Assembly (NCBI GenBank): GCA_007280205.1
Contig: QYPX01000033.1
Span: 1-35,979 of the forward strand
Direction of reading: 5' to 3'
DNA length: 35,979 nucleotides
DNA from: Comamonadaceae bacterium
GTDB lineage: Bacteria; Pseudomonadota; Gammaproteobacteria; Burkholderiales; Burkholderiaceae_C
Each line of letters begins with the position of its first letter. The stretch's first letter is position 1. Both the position numbers and the translations under genes were made by a program. The notes below the pieces were generated by a model that made no database searches, had not been told where the DNA came from, and saw only the letters and a program-made list of their open reading frames with translations. Of this stretch, positions 21,365 to 29,247 are shown piece by piece.

Positions 21365-22375
21365 TTAGCCGTGAGTATAACTGAGGCTCCACTGGCTCAG
21401 TGCATCACTCAGATCGTTCGGCAATTCGGAGAAAAATACCAGCTTTTGCTGTGTCACCGGGTGCGTCAGGGAAAGTCTAAAGGCATGCAAGGCCTGCCTC
21501 TGCATGCCGGCAGCGGCGGCGCCACCGTAGATTTCATCGGCCACCAGGGGATGACCGATGGCTGCCATGTGCACCCGAATTTGGTGTGTGCGACCGGTGT
21601 GCAAGGTACATCGCACCAGACAGCCCCGATCTCCGCTGTGCAGAAGATCAATGTCGGTGCGTGCCAGTTTGCCTGCGTTCTTGCCAAGATCGACCACCGC
21701 CATGCGTAGACGGTTGCGTGGATCGCGACCGATGGGCTGATCGACCTGGCGGCTGGTGCTGCCGATCCACGGGCGGTGCGCCAGCGCCAGGTACTGCCGG
21801 CCGACCTCGCGCGCAGCGATGGCCCGAATCAGGGCATCCATCACGAGCCGGCTGCGTGCCACCACCATCAGGCCACTGGTGTCCTTGTCCAGTCGATGCA
21901 CAATTCCGGCGCGTGGCAAATTCACGGCTTTGGAGTCGAAGGCCAGCAAACCGTTGAGCAAGGTACCGCTCCAGTTACCAGGTGCCGGATGGACCACCAG
22001 GCCAGCCGGCTTGTTGATGATCAGCAAGTGCTCATCCTGGTAAACCACTTCCAGTTTCATGAGTTCGGGTTTGAAGGCCTGGCTCTGCGGTGTTGGTCGC
22101 AGTTCGATGCTCCCCTGGTCCGCTGCCTTGACACGCGTCGACGCCTTGCAGGCGCCGGCTCGCTCCAGTGTGACGGCGCCGCACTGGATCAATTGCTGCA
22201 GATAGCTGCGTGAAAATTCCGGCACCAACTCGACCAGTGCCTGATCAAGACGCAAGCCGTGCTGGGCCGGCCCAAAAACCAGTGACCGCAATTCGAGCTC
22301 TGGCTCGGTGTCGACCCGATCCTCCAGATCCTCGCTATCATGACCGCTCGATATAATCAATCCGGAATTTTTCAA
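21365..22375 (-). CDS. rluD: 23S rRNA pseudouridine synthase RluD
   Basis: RluD makes pseudouridines 1911, 1915 and 1917 in helix 69 of 23S rRNA. The protein has an N-terminal S4 domain (FSRSYLQQLIQCGAVTLER) and the RluA-type catalytic domain with the active aspartate in GIVHRLDKDTSGLMVVARS. HKPAG-like INKPAGLVVHPAPGNW is present. The start is uncertain. No ATG exists in frame near the expected N-terminus. I chose TTG at 22375, with AGGA eight bases upstream, giving about 336 residues. TTG at 22360 and a TTG at 22435 that would run into bamD are alternatives. The gene diverges from bamD, an arrangement shared with E. coli. Confidence 0.9.
   Translation of the reverse strand: MKNSGLIISSGHDSEDLEDRVDTEPELELRSLVFGPAQHGLRLDQALVELVPEFSRSYLQQLIQCGAVTLERAGACKASTRVKAADQGSIELRPTPQSQAFKPELMKLEVVYQDEHLLIINKPAGLVVHPAPGNWSGTLLNGLLAFDSKAVNLPRAGIVHRLDKDTSGLMVVARSRLVMDALIRAIAAREVGRQYLALAHRPWIGSTSRQVDQPIGRDPRNRLRMAVVDLGKNAGKLARTDIDLLHSGDRGCLVRCTLHTGRTHQIRVHMAAIGHPLVADEIYGGAAAAGMQRQALHAFRLSLTHPVTQQKLVFFSELPNDLSDALSQWSLSYTHG
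22352..22357 (+). promoter_or_regulatory. Candidate -10 element of the bamD promoter
   Basis: A perfect TATAAT lies 32 bases before the bamD ATG, in the divergent bamD-rluD region. The sequence about 17 bases upstream is not a good -35 match. If rluD starts at 22375 or further upstream, this box lies inside the rluD coding sequence, another reason to doubt the longer rluD starts. Confidence 0.5.
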
Positions 22376-22389
22376 GAAAGTTGTCCTAC

Positions 22390-23196
22390 ATGCTTCGAGC
22401 CAAATTATCGGTTGTCTGCACCTGGTCGCTGGCAAGTGCCCTATTGCTGCTGACAGCTTGCTCGTCCGCCCCGCAGGACAAGGAAGCCAACTGGAGCCCC
22501 AGCAAGCTTTACGCAGAGGCCAAAGACGAGTTGGCCGCAGGTGGCTACGAAAAGGCGATCTCGCACCTGGAAAAGCTCGAAGGCCGCGCTGCCGGAACGC
22601 CGCTGGCGCAGCAGGCGCAGGTTGACAAGGCCTACGCCCAGTACAAATCGGGCGAAACAGCGCAAGCCGTGGCGACGCTGGACCGCTTCATGAAGCTGCA
22701 CCCCGCGAGTCCCGCCATGGACTATGCACTTTATCTGAAGGGTCTGGTCAACTTCAATGACGATCTGGGCTTTCTCTCTTACATTGCACGCCAGGATCTG
22801 GCGGAGCGTGACCAGAAGGCCTCCAAGGAATCCTTTGAGTCCTTCAAGGAACTGATCACACGCTTTCCGGAATCGCGCTACGCCGCCGACGCCAGCCTGC
22901 GCATGACCTACATTGTCAATTCGCTGGCCAGTTACGAATTGCATGTGGCTCGCTATTACCTGAGCCGCGGCGCCTACGTGGCTGCCATCAACCGGGCCCA
23001 ACTGGCGATCTCCGACTACCAGGATGCGCCGGCAACAGAAGAGGCTCTCTTCATCATTGTCAGGGCCTACGACGCGCTCGGCATGACACAGTTGCGTGAC
23101 GATGCCAGACGCGTCCTGGACAAAAACTATCCCAACTCAGAGTACCTGACCCGCGGCTTCAAGACCAATCAGAGTCCGTGGTGGAAGTTCTGGTAA
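22390..23196 (+). CDS. bamD: Outer membrane assembly lipoprotein BamD
   Basis: BamD is the essential TPR lipoprotein that, with BamA, forms the core of the beta-barrel assembly machine. The 268-residue precursor has a lipoprotein signal (LASALLLLTAC, lipidated Cys24) followed by the family signature LYAEAKDELAAGGYEKAISH and further TPR pairs. FESFKELITRFPESRYAADA is typical of the BamD/YfiO family. The frame could begin at a TTG at 22381, but the ATG at 22390 gives a normal signal peptide. The 3' end overlaps the opposite-strand helicase gene by 38 bases. Confidence 0.95.
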   Translation: MLRAKLSVVCTWSLASALLLLTACSSAPQDKEANWSPSKLYAEAKDELAAGGYEKAISHLEKLEGRAAGTPLAQQAQVDKAYAQYKSGETAQAVATLDRFMKLHPASPAMDYALYLKGLVNFNDDLGFLSYIARQDLAERDQKASKESFESFKELITRFPESRYAADASLRMTYIVNSLASYELHVARYYLSRGAYVAAINRAQLAISDYQDAPATEEALFIIVRAYDALGMTQLRDDARRVLDKNYPNSEYLTRGFKTNQSPWWKFW

Positions 23197-25171
23197 GAGC
23201 ATTCAGGGCCTGCCCAAACTCCTGCTCCGAAACCAGTTTTTTCATCGCTGGCAGCGCCGCCAGCAGTCGCTTGCCGTAGCCCATTTGTGCCAGCCGGGTG
23301 TCACAGATGACCAGCACACCCTGATCGGTTTCGCGCCGAATCAGGCGCCCCGCACCTTGCTTGAGAGCCACCGCTGCTTCCGGAATGAAGTAGTCGTTGA
23401 AGACGCTGCGACCATCGGCCTCCAGTCGTTTGGATCGCGCCTCAACCAAAGGATCGTTCGGCGGCGGAAACGGCAGTTTGTCAATCACCAGCAGTTGCAA
23501 AGCATCGCCCGGCACATCAAAGCCTTCCCAGAAGGAGGCCGAAGCCACCAGCACACAACCGGCCCGCCCGCCCTCGACACCGAGACGAAAACGCTCCATC
23601 AATTGGCGCTTGGACTGCTGCCCCTGAACCAGAATTTCCAGGGAATCTGCAGTCGCGAATTTCCGCTGCAGCGCTTCGCTGACGGTGCGCAGGGCGCGCA
23701 GCGTGGTTGTAAGTACCAGTGTGCGTCCGCCAATCGTTGCAGCGGCTTTGGCTACCAATTCGGCTACCTGCAGGCTGTGTTCCGGAGCGCCCGGTCTGGC
23801 AAGTTGCATGGGCACATACACAGCGGCCTGCCGCTCATAGTCAAACGGACTTTGCACTTTCAGTATTTCGGCCTCAGTCAAACCGCAGGACTCGGTAAAC
23901 CACCGCAGGCGCGCATCTTCTCCCAGGGTTGCCGAAGTAAAGATCCAGGAACGCTGCGAGAGCGGCTCACTGCTTGAACTCAACAGACGCGTGCGAACCG
24001 TCTGTGCGATGTCCAGCGGCGACTCGACCAGGATCAGTTGCGAGCCGACATCGAGCCAGCGCACCGACTCTTGTGCACACAGCGCGCCAAAGAAATCGAT
24101 CCGCTCAACCAAGCCGTTGGCACGTTCCCACAAGCGCGCCAGATCGGGTTCTGCCTGGCCAACTGCGCTGAGTGCGTCAACGGCCTGGCTACAGGATGCT
24201 TTCACTGCAAGCAGGCCCTCCTGCCACTGTGCTTCATCCAGCAACTCCGGGGCAAGGCCAAGCCAGCGCAGTTTGCTGCCCGACAATGATGTTCCCACCA
24301 GCAGCCGCAAGTCGCGCGCGGCGCGCTCGACCGCGCTGGCGATCATCTGCCAGTCTGCCAGACCGCGCGCATGCTGCAAACCGCTGGCCAGCAGATCGCG
24401 CGCGAAGTCAAGCAACTGCCCGGTGCTCAACTGCTTGCCAAGAAACTGAACGCCGGTCTCATTGAGCTGATGCGCTTCGTCGAAGACCACCGTGCGCACC
24501 GTTGGCAACAATTCAGCCATGCCTGACTCGCGAACCGCGAGATCGGCAAAGAACAGGTGATGGTTGACAACCACAACATCGGCCGCCAATGCTTCACGCC
24601 GCGCCTGATTCACATGGCAAGCACGAAACTGCGGACACTGCGCGCCCAGGCAGTTCTCCCGCGTCGATGTCACCAGGGCAATCAGCGGTGAGCGTTCATC
24701 CAGCCCGGGCAGTTCGGCCAGGTCGCCGGTACCTGTCAGCAGCGCCCAACTTTCAATTTTGGCCAGAGTCCGCAAGGCGCCATAGGCGGCAATGTTGTGC
24801 TGTTGCCGCGCCACCTGCAGACGCTGCAGACAAAGGTAGCTGCCGCGCCCCTTGAGCAAGGCGCTGCGCAGCGGCAGGCCCAATGCCCTGAGCAAGAGGG
24901 GAAGGTCGCGACCGAACAGTTGATCCTGCAAGGTCTTGGTTGCCGTGGAGAGCAGGACTCTGGTGCCGCTGAGCAGCACCGGCACCAGGTAGGCAAAAGT
25001 CTTTCCAATACCCGTGCCCGCCTCGACCACCAGCACACCACCGGCATCGATAGTACGGGCAATCGACCCTGCCATCTCGGTTTGTCCATCTCTGGACTTG
25101 AACTCCTGGACCGTGCGCGACAACAAACCAGCCGGCGCGAAAACCTCGCGCACACGGTCTTCCAGACTCAT
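23159..25171 (-). CDS. DinG/YoaA-family ATP-dependent DNA helicase
   Basis: A 670-residue superfamily 2 (XPD-like) helicase. Walker A is AGTGIGKT (residues 51-58), preceded by a Q-motif-like FKSRDGQTEMA. The DEAH box is in VVFDEAHQLNETG, and C-terminal motif VI is QGAGRLIRRETDQG. Between Walker A and DEAH are cysteines in YLCLQRL, ENCLGAQC and FRACHV, the usual four-cysteine [4Fe-4S] arrangement of this family. E. coli YoaA supports replication repair with HolC, and DinG unwinds R-loops; which role applies is not readable, and YoaA is the closer guess by length. The gene is three bases after the DUF465 gene ends in minus-strand order and overlaps bamD tail to tail. Confidence 0.92.
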   Translation of the reverse strand: MSLEDRVREVFAPAGLLSRTVQEFKSRDGQTEMAGSIARTIDAGGVLVVEAGTGIGKTFAYLVPVLLSGTRVLLSTATKTLQDQLFGRDLPLLLRALGLPLRSALLKGRGSYLCLQRLQVARQQHNIAAYGALRTLAKIESWALLTGTGDLAELPGLDERSPLIALVTSTRENCLGAQCPQFRACHVNQARREALAADVVVVNHHLFFADLAVRESGMAELLPTVRTVVFDEAHQLNETGVQFLGKQLSTGQLLDFARDLLASGLQHARGLADWQMIASAVERAARDLRLLVGTSLSGSKLRWLGLAPELLDEAQWQEGLLAVKASCSQAVDALSAVGQAEPDLARLWERANGLVERIDFFGALCAQESVRWLDVGSQLILVESPLDIAQTVRTRLLSSSSEPLSQRSWIFTSATLGEDARLRWFTESCGLTEAEILKVQSPFDYERQAAVYVPMQLARPGAPEHSLQVAELVAKAAATIGGRTLVLTTTLRALRTVSEALQRKFATADSLEILVQGQQSKRQLMERFRLGVEGGRAGCVLVASASFWEGFDVPGDALQLLVIDKLPFPPPNDPLVEARSKRLEADGRSVFNDYFIPEAAVALKQGAGRLIRRETDQGVLVICDTRLAQMGYGKRLLAALPAMKKLVSEQEFGQALNALTRTSTTDSDWS

Positions 25172-25174
25172 TCG

Positions 25175-25378
25175 TCAGGCAGGCTCGTCAGGGTTCAACT
25201 GTCGCTCAATCCGAGCAATTTCATCGCGCAGGCTCAAACGTTTCTTCTTGAGTCGGCGCATCAGAAGTTCATCCAGCGGAACTTCGCCGCTGGCGCGGTC
25301 TATCATGGCATCAAGATCTCCATGCTCAATACGCAAGTCGATCAGCCGACGTTCGGGAGAGTGCAGGTTAGAGTCCAC
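25175..25378 (-). CDS. YdcH-like DUF465 family small protein
   Basis: A 67-residue charged protein predicted to be almost all helix. The sequence LIDLRIEHGDLDAMIDRA, followed by LDELLMRRLKKKRLSLRDEI, is the DUF465/YdcH pattern of a helical hairpin with an EH-x-x-LD turn. Function is unknown. The start is GTG at 25378, since no ATG is available. The stop lies three bases upstream of the helicase start, so both are probably on one transcript. Confidence 0.85.
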   Translation of the reverse strand: MDSNLHSPERRLIDLRIEHGDLDAMIDRASGEVPLDELLMRRLKKKRLSLRDEIARIERQLNPDEPA

Positions 25379-25493
25379 GGCTTCAGTAGTTAAAAATGAT
25401 CGAAGTAATTGATCGGGATTTGTTCTTGTGTAGGTCGATAATACGACTAAATTGAAACGATAAATTCAGGCATCCCCTGCTTCAACACCGATC
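25379..25493. promoter_or_regulatory. AT-rich divergent region between DUF465 and PP2C genes
   Basis: The 115 bases are noticeably AT-rich compared with their surroundings and contain a near-repeat, TGATCGAAG and TTGATCGGG, at about 25397-25420. Promoters for both divergent genes must lie here or inside the genes. Several A/T-rich hexamers could serve as -10 boxes, but I cannot choose one with confidence. Confidence 0.4.
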
Positions 25494-26255
25494 ATGTCCA
25501 AAGGCTACCGACTCAGCGCCTCCACAGGCATCCACAAAGGCGACCGCGAGTACCAGCAGGATCAGGTGACCCTGCTGAGCCACAAGCGTGTCTCCGGCTG
25601 CTTGCTGGCCGTGGTTGCCGATGGCATGGGTGGACGCAGCGGTGGTCGCAAGGCGTCCGATCAAGTCATGCTGACTGCCAAGCAGTTGTTTGAGCGCTAC
25701 TCGCCCACCATAGATGATGCACCGGCAACCCTGCTGCAGTTGGTAAGGGAGGCACACACCGTCATCAAGTTGACCGCCATTTCTTCGGAAGAAGAACCGC
25801 ACAGCACGCTGGCAGCCTTTCTGATCAATCCGGGCGGTGACTGCTACTGGGCGTACTCGGGCGATTCACGCATCTTCCATTTCCATGCTGGCAAACTGGT
25901 CAAGCGCTCGACCGATCATTCCTATGTTCAGACCCTGGTCGACAAAGGTGAGTTGACCGAGGAACAGGCCAATGACCATCCGAAATCGAATATTCTGGTT
26001 GGCTGTCTGGGAACCGAAAAGGATCCGCCGGTGGGCGTCCATTTCATCCCCCAATTGCGCGCTGGCGATGTCCTGATGGCTTGCAGCGACGGCGTCTGGC
26101 ACTACTTCAGCAATGCTGAAATCGGATCGGTTCTGGCCAGTCTGTCACCGCGCGAAGCGACTGAATTCCTGATTGAAAAAGCCCGGTCGCGCGGCCGCGG
26201 CGGCGGTGACAATCTGTCGCTGGTGATCGTCAAGCTCGAACCGCTGGATTCTTGA
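25494..26255 (+). CDS. PP2C-family serine/threonine protein phosphatase
   Basis: A 253-residue soluble metal-dependent phosphatase. Metal-binding motifs are KGDREYQQDQ (Asp23), VVADGMGG (Asp43), ACSDGVW and RGGGDNLSLVIVK near the C-terminus. It is a stand-alone catalytic domain, similar in type to bacterial Stp/PrpC phosphatases that remove phosphate from Ser/Thr proteins. No kinase, FHA-domain or type VI secretion gene is next to it, so its substrate is unknown. The upstream region is AT-rich and no clear Shine-Dalgarno sequence precedes the ATG. Its end overlaps zapE tail to tail by 26 bases. Confidence 0.9.
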   Translation: MSKGYRLSASTGIHKGDREYQQDQVTLLSHKRVSGCLLAVVADGMGGRSGGRKASDQVMLTAKQLFERYSPTIDDAPATLLQLVREAHTVIKLTAISSEEEPHSTLAAFLINPGGDCYWAYSGDSRIFHFHAGKLVKRSTDHSYVQTLVDKGELTEEQANDHPKSNILVGCLGTEKDPPVGVHFIPQLRAGDVLMACSDGVWHYFSNAEIGSVLASLSPREATEFLIEKARSRGRGGGDNLSLVIVKLEPLDS

Positions 26256-27351
26256 GCGTCAAAGCGGTATCGACGAGACGTCGCGGCAGTGCCAGGAATT
26301 CGCGCGACTGCATTTCATGCAGACGAGACACCGTGCGGACAAACTCATGCGCAAGCGGCCCCGCTGTGTACAACTCCTGCACCGGCACGGCGGCTGACAT
26401 GATCAGTTTGACGTGACGGTCGTACAGCACATCGACCAGCAAGGTAAAGCGGCGCGCCTCGAAACCCATCTGGTCGGACATGCGGGGCACCTCGCTGAGC
26501 AGCAAAGTATCAAAGTGCGCAGCGATTTCGAGGTAGTCGTTCTGTGACCGCGCGCCCGCGCACAACGTCCGGAAATCAAACCACACGAGAGAGCCGGCCC
26601 GCCGCAGTGCCGCCAGCACGCGCCCCTCGATCAGCAACAGCGGATCTTCATCAGCAGTGTCTGCCAGCGAGTCGAAAGTGCGGGCCAGGGCCGAGTGCGT
26701 CTGAGCACTGTGTGGCCAGTGGTAATGCTGCATCTGGGTCAAGCTGTGATGACGATAATCGGTGCCATTGTCAACGTTGATGACTTCGAGATTTTCCTTC
26801 AGCAACGCAATCGCCGGCAGAATTCTCTCGCGGTGCAGACCATCCGGATAGAGCGCATCGGGCGCAAAGTTCGATGTCGTCACCAGGCCCACGCCGTTGT
26901 CAAACAGGGCGCGCAGCAGCCGATGCAGGATCAGGGCGTCAGTGATGTCCGAAACATGAAATTCATCGAAACAGATCAGTCGATATTTTCTGGCAATTCT
27001 CCGGGCCAGCACATCGAGCGGGTCAACCGTGCCTTGCAGTGCCACCAATTCGCGATGAACCTCACGCATGAACTCGTGAAAATGCAAACGGGTCTTGCGT
27101 TTCAGTGGAACCGCCGCAAAAAAGCAGTCCATCAGAAAACTCTTGCCGCGTCCAACCCCACCGTACATGTAAACCCCAGGCGGAAGGTTGGGTCGGTTGA
27201 TCAGCTTCTTCAGGGCGCTGGAGCGCTTGCTCTTGTAGGAAGCCCATGCCAGAGCGCAGCGCTGTAGCGCCACGACGGCCTGCAGCTGGGCCGGGTCGGC
27301 CTGGTAGCCGCGCGCGGCCAGCTGCTCCTGATAGGCCTGCTTGACGCTCAC
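26230..27351 (-). CDS. zapE: Cell division protein ZapE (AFG1-like ATPase)
   Basis: ZapE is an AFG1/LACE1-type ATPase that in E. coli associates with the Z-ring late in division; mitochondrial relatives help protein turnover. The 373-residue protein has Walker A GGVGRGKS (64-71), Walker B LICFDEFHVSDITDA (about 125-139), and the family motifs LHFHEFMREVH and TSNFAPDALYPDGLHRERILP. The start is GTG at 27351, six bases after the lpdA stop, so it is the last gene of the odh operon. The odhA-odhB-lpdA-zapE order is familiar from Comamonadaceae. Confidence 0.93.
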   Translation of the reverse strand: MSVKQAYQEQLAARGYQADPAQLQAVVALQRCALAWASYKSKRSSALKKLINRPNLPPGVYMYGGVGRGKSFLMDCFFAAVPLKRKTRLHFHEFMREVHRELVALQGTVDPLDVLARRIARKYRLICFDEFHVSDITDALILHRLLRALFDNGVGLVTTSNFAPDALYPDGLHRERILPAIALLKENLEVINVDNGTDYRHHSLTQMQHYHWPHSAQTHSALARTFDSLADTADEDPLLLIEGRVLAALRRAGSLVWFDFRTLCAGARSQNDYLEIAAHFDTLLLSEVPRMSDQMGFEARRFTLLVDVLYDRHVKLIMSAAVPVQELYTAGPLAHEFVRTVSRLHEMQSREFLALPRRLVDTALTLKNPAVRA

Positions 27352-27357
27352 GGCGAA

Positions 27358-28785
27358 TCAGAAATTGAGCGTGCGCTTTTCCACTGCCAGTGCCGCTTCC
27401 CTGGTCGCCTCACTGAGCGACGGATGGGCGTGGCAGATGCGCGCGATGTCTTCGCTGCTGGCTCTGAATTCCATCGCCATCACGCATTCGGCAATCAGCT
27501 CGCTGGCCATGGGGCCAACGATATGCACGCCCAGAATTTCGTCGCTTGTCGCATCAGCCAGCATCTTCACCATGCCGGTGGTGTCGCCCAGCGCGCGCGC
27601 CCGACCATTGGCCAGAAAGGGGAAGGTTCCCGCCTTGTAGGCACGACCAGCTGCTTTGAGCTGCGCCTCGGTCTGCCCGACCCAGGCAATCTCCGGACTG
27701 GTGTAGATAACCCAGGGGATGGTGTTGAAGTTGACGTGTCCATGCTGGCCCGCGATGCGCTCGGCTACTGCAACACCCTCCTCCTCCGCCTTGTGTGCCA
27801 GCATGGGGCCGCGCACCACATCGCCAATCGCCCAGACGCCAGGCAAGCTGGTGCGGCACGCATCATCCACCGCAATCGCGCCACGTTCGTCCAGCTGCAG
27901 TCCAACGGCCTGCGCGTTCAGCCCCAGGGTGTTGGGAACGCGGCCGATCGACACAATCAGCTTGTCGGCTTCCAGCAGTTGGGCTTCGCCCTTGGCGTTG
28001 GTCCAGGCCACGCTCACGCCCTTCTTGCCAACCTTGATAGCACCGACGGTCACGCCGAGTTCGATCTTGAGTCCCTGTTTGACGAAGGCCTTGTGCGCCT
28101 CTTTGGCGATCTGCTGGTCAACGGCACCGAGAAACTCAGGCAGTGCTTCGAGGATCGTGACTTCAGAGCCCAGACGCCGCCAGACCGAGCCCATCTCCAG
28201 GCCAATGACGCCCGAGCCAATCAAGGCAAGCTTCTTTGGCACAGCGGCTATGCGCAAGGCGCCGTCGTTCGAGAGCACCGTCTGCTCGTCAAACGGCGTG
28301 CCGGGTAAGGCACGCGCCGTCGAGCCGGTCGCAAGCACGATCTGCTTGCCGACCAGGGTTTCCTCGGCCGTGCCGCTAAGCTTGATCTCGTAGCCACCGT
28401 CTGCAGCTTTGACGAAAGAGCCGCGGCCATGAAAAAAGCTTACCTTGTTCTTCTTGAACAGGTACAGAATACCGTCGTTGTTCTGCTTGACCACCGTGTC
28501 CTTGCGCGCCACCATCTGGCCCACGTCCAGACTCAGGCCTGTCACGCCAATGCCGTGTTCGGAAAAATGGCGTGCCGCCTGGTCAAAGTGCTCAGAGGAT
28601 TGCAGCAAGGCCTTGCTCGGGATGCAACCAACATTGGTGCAAGTGCCGCCCAGCGCCGGCCCACCCTGCTTGTTCTTCCACTCGTCAACGCAGGCCACGC
28701 TCATGCCCAGCTGCGCTGCACGGATGGCAGCGATATACCCACCAGGGCCGCCACCGATGACGATGACATCAAATTGTTTGTTCAT
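27358..28785 (-). CDS. lpdA: Dihydrolipoyl dehydrogenase (E3)
   Basis: E3 reoxidises dihydrolipoyl groups on E2 with FAD and NAD+. The 475-residue protein has the FAD-binding GGGPGG (11-16) and the redox disulfide GGTCTNVGCIPSK (Cys49, Cys54). The NAD-binding GSGVIGLEMGSVWRRLG is present, and the active-site His-Glu pair is in CHAHPSLSEATREAA. Position after odhA and odhB identifies it as the E3 of 2-oxoglutarate dehydrogenase; it may also serve other complexes. It is separated from odhB by an unusual 462-base gap carrying an inverted-repeat element. Confidence 0.97.
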   Translation of the reverse strand: MNKQFDVIVIGGGPGGYIAAIRAAQLGMSVACVDEWKNKQGGPALGGTCTNVGCIPSKALLQSSEHFDQAARHFSEHGIGVTGLSLDVGQMVARKDTVVKQNNDGILYLFKKNKVSFFHGRGSFVKAADGGYEIKLSGTAEETLVGKQIVLATGSTARALPGTPFDEQTVLSNDGALRIAAVPKKLALIGSGVIGLEMGSVWRRLGSEVTILEALPEFLGAVDQQIAKEAHKAFVKQGLKIELGVTVGAIKVGKKGVSVAWTNAKGEAQLLEADKLIVSIGRVPNTLGLNAQAVGLQLDERGAIAVDDACRTSLPGVWAIGDVVRGPMLAHKAEEEGVAVAERIAGQHGHVNFNTIPWVIYTSPEIAWVGQTEAQLKAAGRAYKAGTFPFLANGRARALGDTTGMVKMLADATSDEILGVHIVGPMASELIAECVMAMEFRASSEDIARICHAHPSLSEATREAALAVEKRTLNF

Positions 28786-29247
28786 GATGGTTCAGAGTTC
28801 CGTAATGTGCGACACCGTTCGAGCCATAACTGCGTGGCGCCGAGTGCCTTTGTAATTCAGCGTCTCAAGTTTGAGTGGGCCAAGGGCGTGGCAGTGGATG
28901 ATTCCGCGAATGTCCCCCGCCCTGCGGGCTCCTCCTTGATTTCGCTGCATCACCCAATGCCGCACCCTTGGCAACGAACGTCTGCGGTTCGCGCAATCTG
29001 CAAACCAACCCTGCGTGCAAGATCTGGCTGGCGTGGCACTCAGCGCAGGAGTTTTTGGGGTCAGAGTCCAAATTCGCCGAGCCGCAGGCTCGCCCATAGG
29101 GTGCGACGCATCGCGTCGCAGCGAAATTGGCGTCTGACCCCAATAACTCGGGGGACAGCCGCGGAGCTGAGCGCCACGGCGGCCAGATCCACCGGCAATG
29201 CTGAGCGAGATTTGACTTGTCATCACTTCGAGAAAGTCAACAAGCAC
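28786..29247. other. Long odhB-lpdA intergenic region, no convincing gene
   Basis: The 462 bases separate two genes that are normally close together in this operon. The right part (29021-29189) is the inverted-repeat element listed separately. The left part holds a small GCCC/GGGC hairpin at 28919-28929. It also has a 16-base segment (28904-28919) that matches, inverted and at 14 of 16 bases, the segment 29149-29164. A 151-codon minus-strand frame spans the whole gap, but it crosses the hairpins and has no family resemblance I can see, so I do not call it a gene. Its last 25-30 codons (ending in SHITEL) could be a degraded coding remnant, but this is weak. Confidence 0.6.
29021..29189. repeat. 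Nested inverted-repeat element (REPIN/MITE-like) in the odh operon
   Basis: Two sets of arms are nested around two hairpins. The outer arms are 29021-29044 and 29166-29189 (21 of 24 bases complementary, beginning GATCTGGC). The inner arms are 29049-29077 and 29121-29149 (25 of 29, including TTGGGGTCAGA against TCTGACCCCAA). Inside are a 6-bp stem CGAGCC/GGCTCG at 29078-29092 and an 8-bp stem TGCGACGC/GCGTCGCA at 29102-29120, each with a three-base loop. Two similar, inverted half-units with a hairpin each is the layout of a REPIN. GGGGTCAGA-type ends remind me of short dispersed elements in betaproteobacteria, from memory only. No transposase is in the window and no target duplication is obvious. 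Only one copy is present here. Confidence 0.75.

Noticed and set aside
28792-29247. A 151-codon minus-strand frame filling the odhB-lpdA gap
   Set aside because: It reads through both hairpins and both pairs of inverted arms, so its sequence is dictated by the repeat. No protein family is recognisable.
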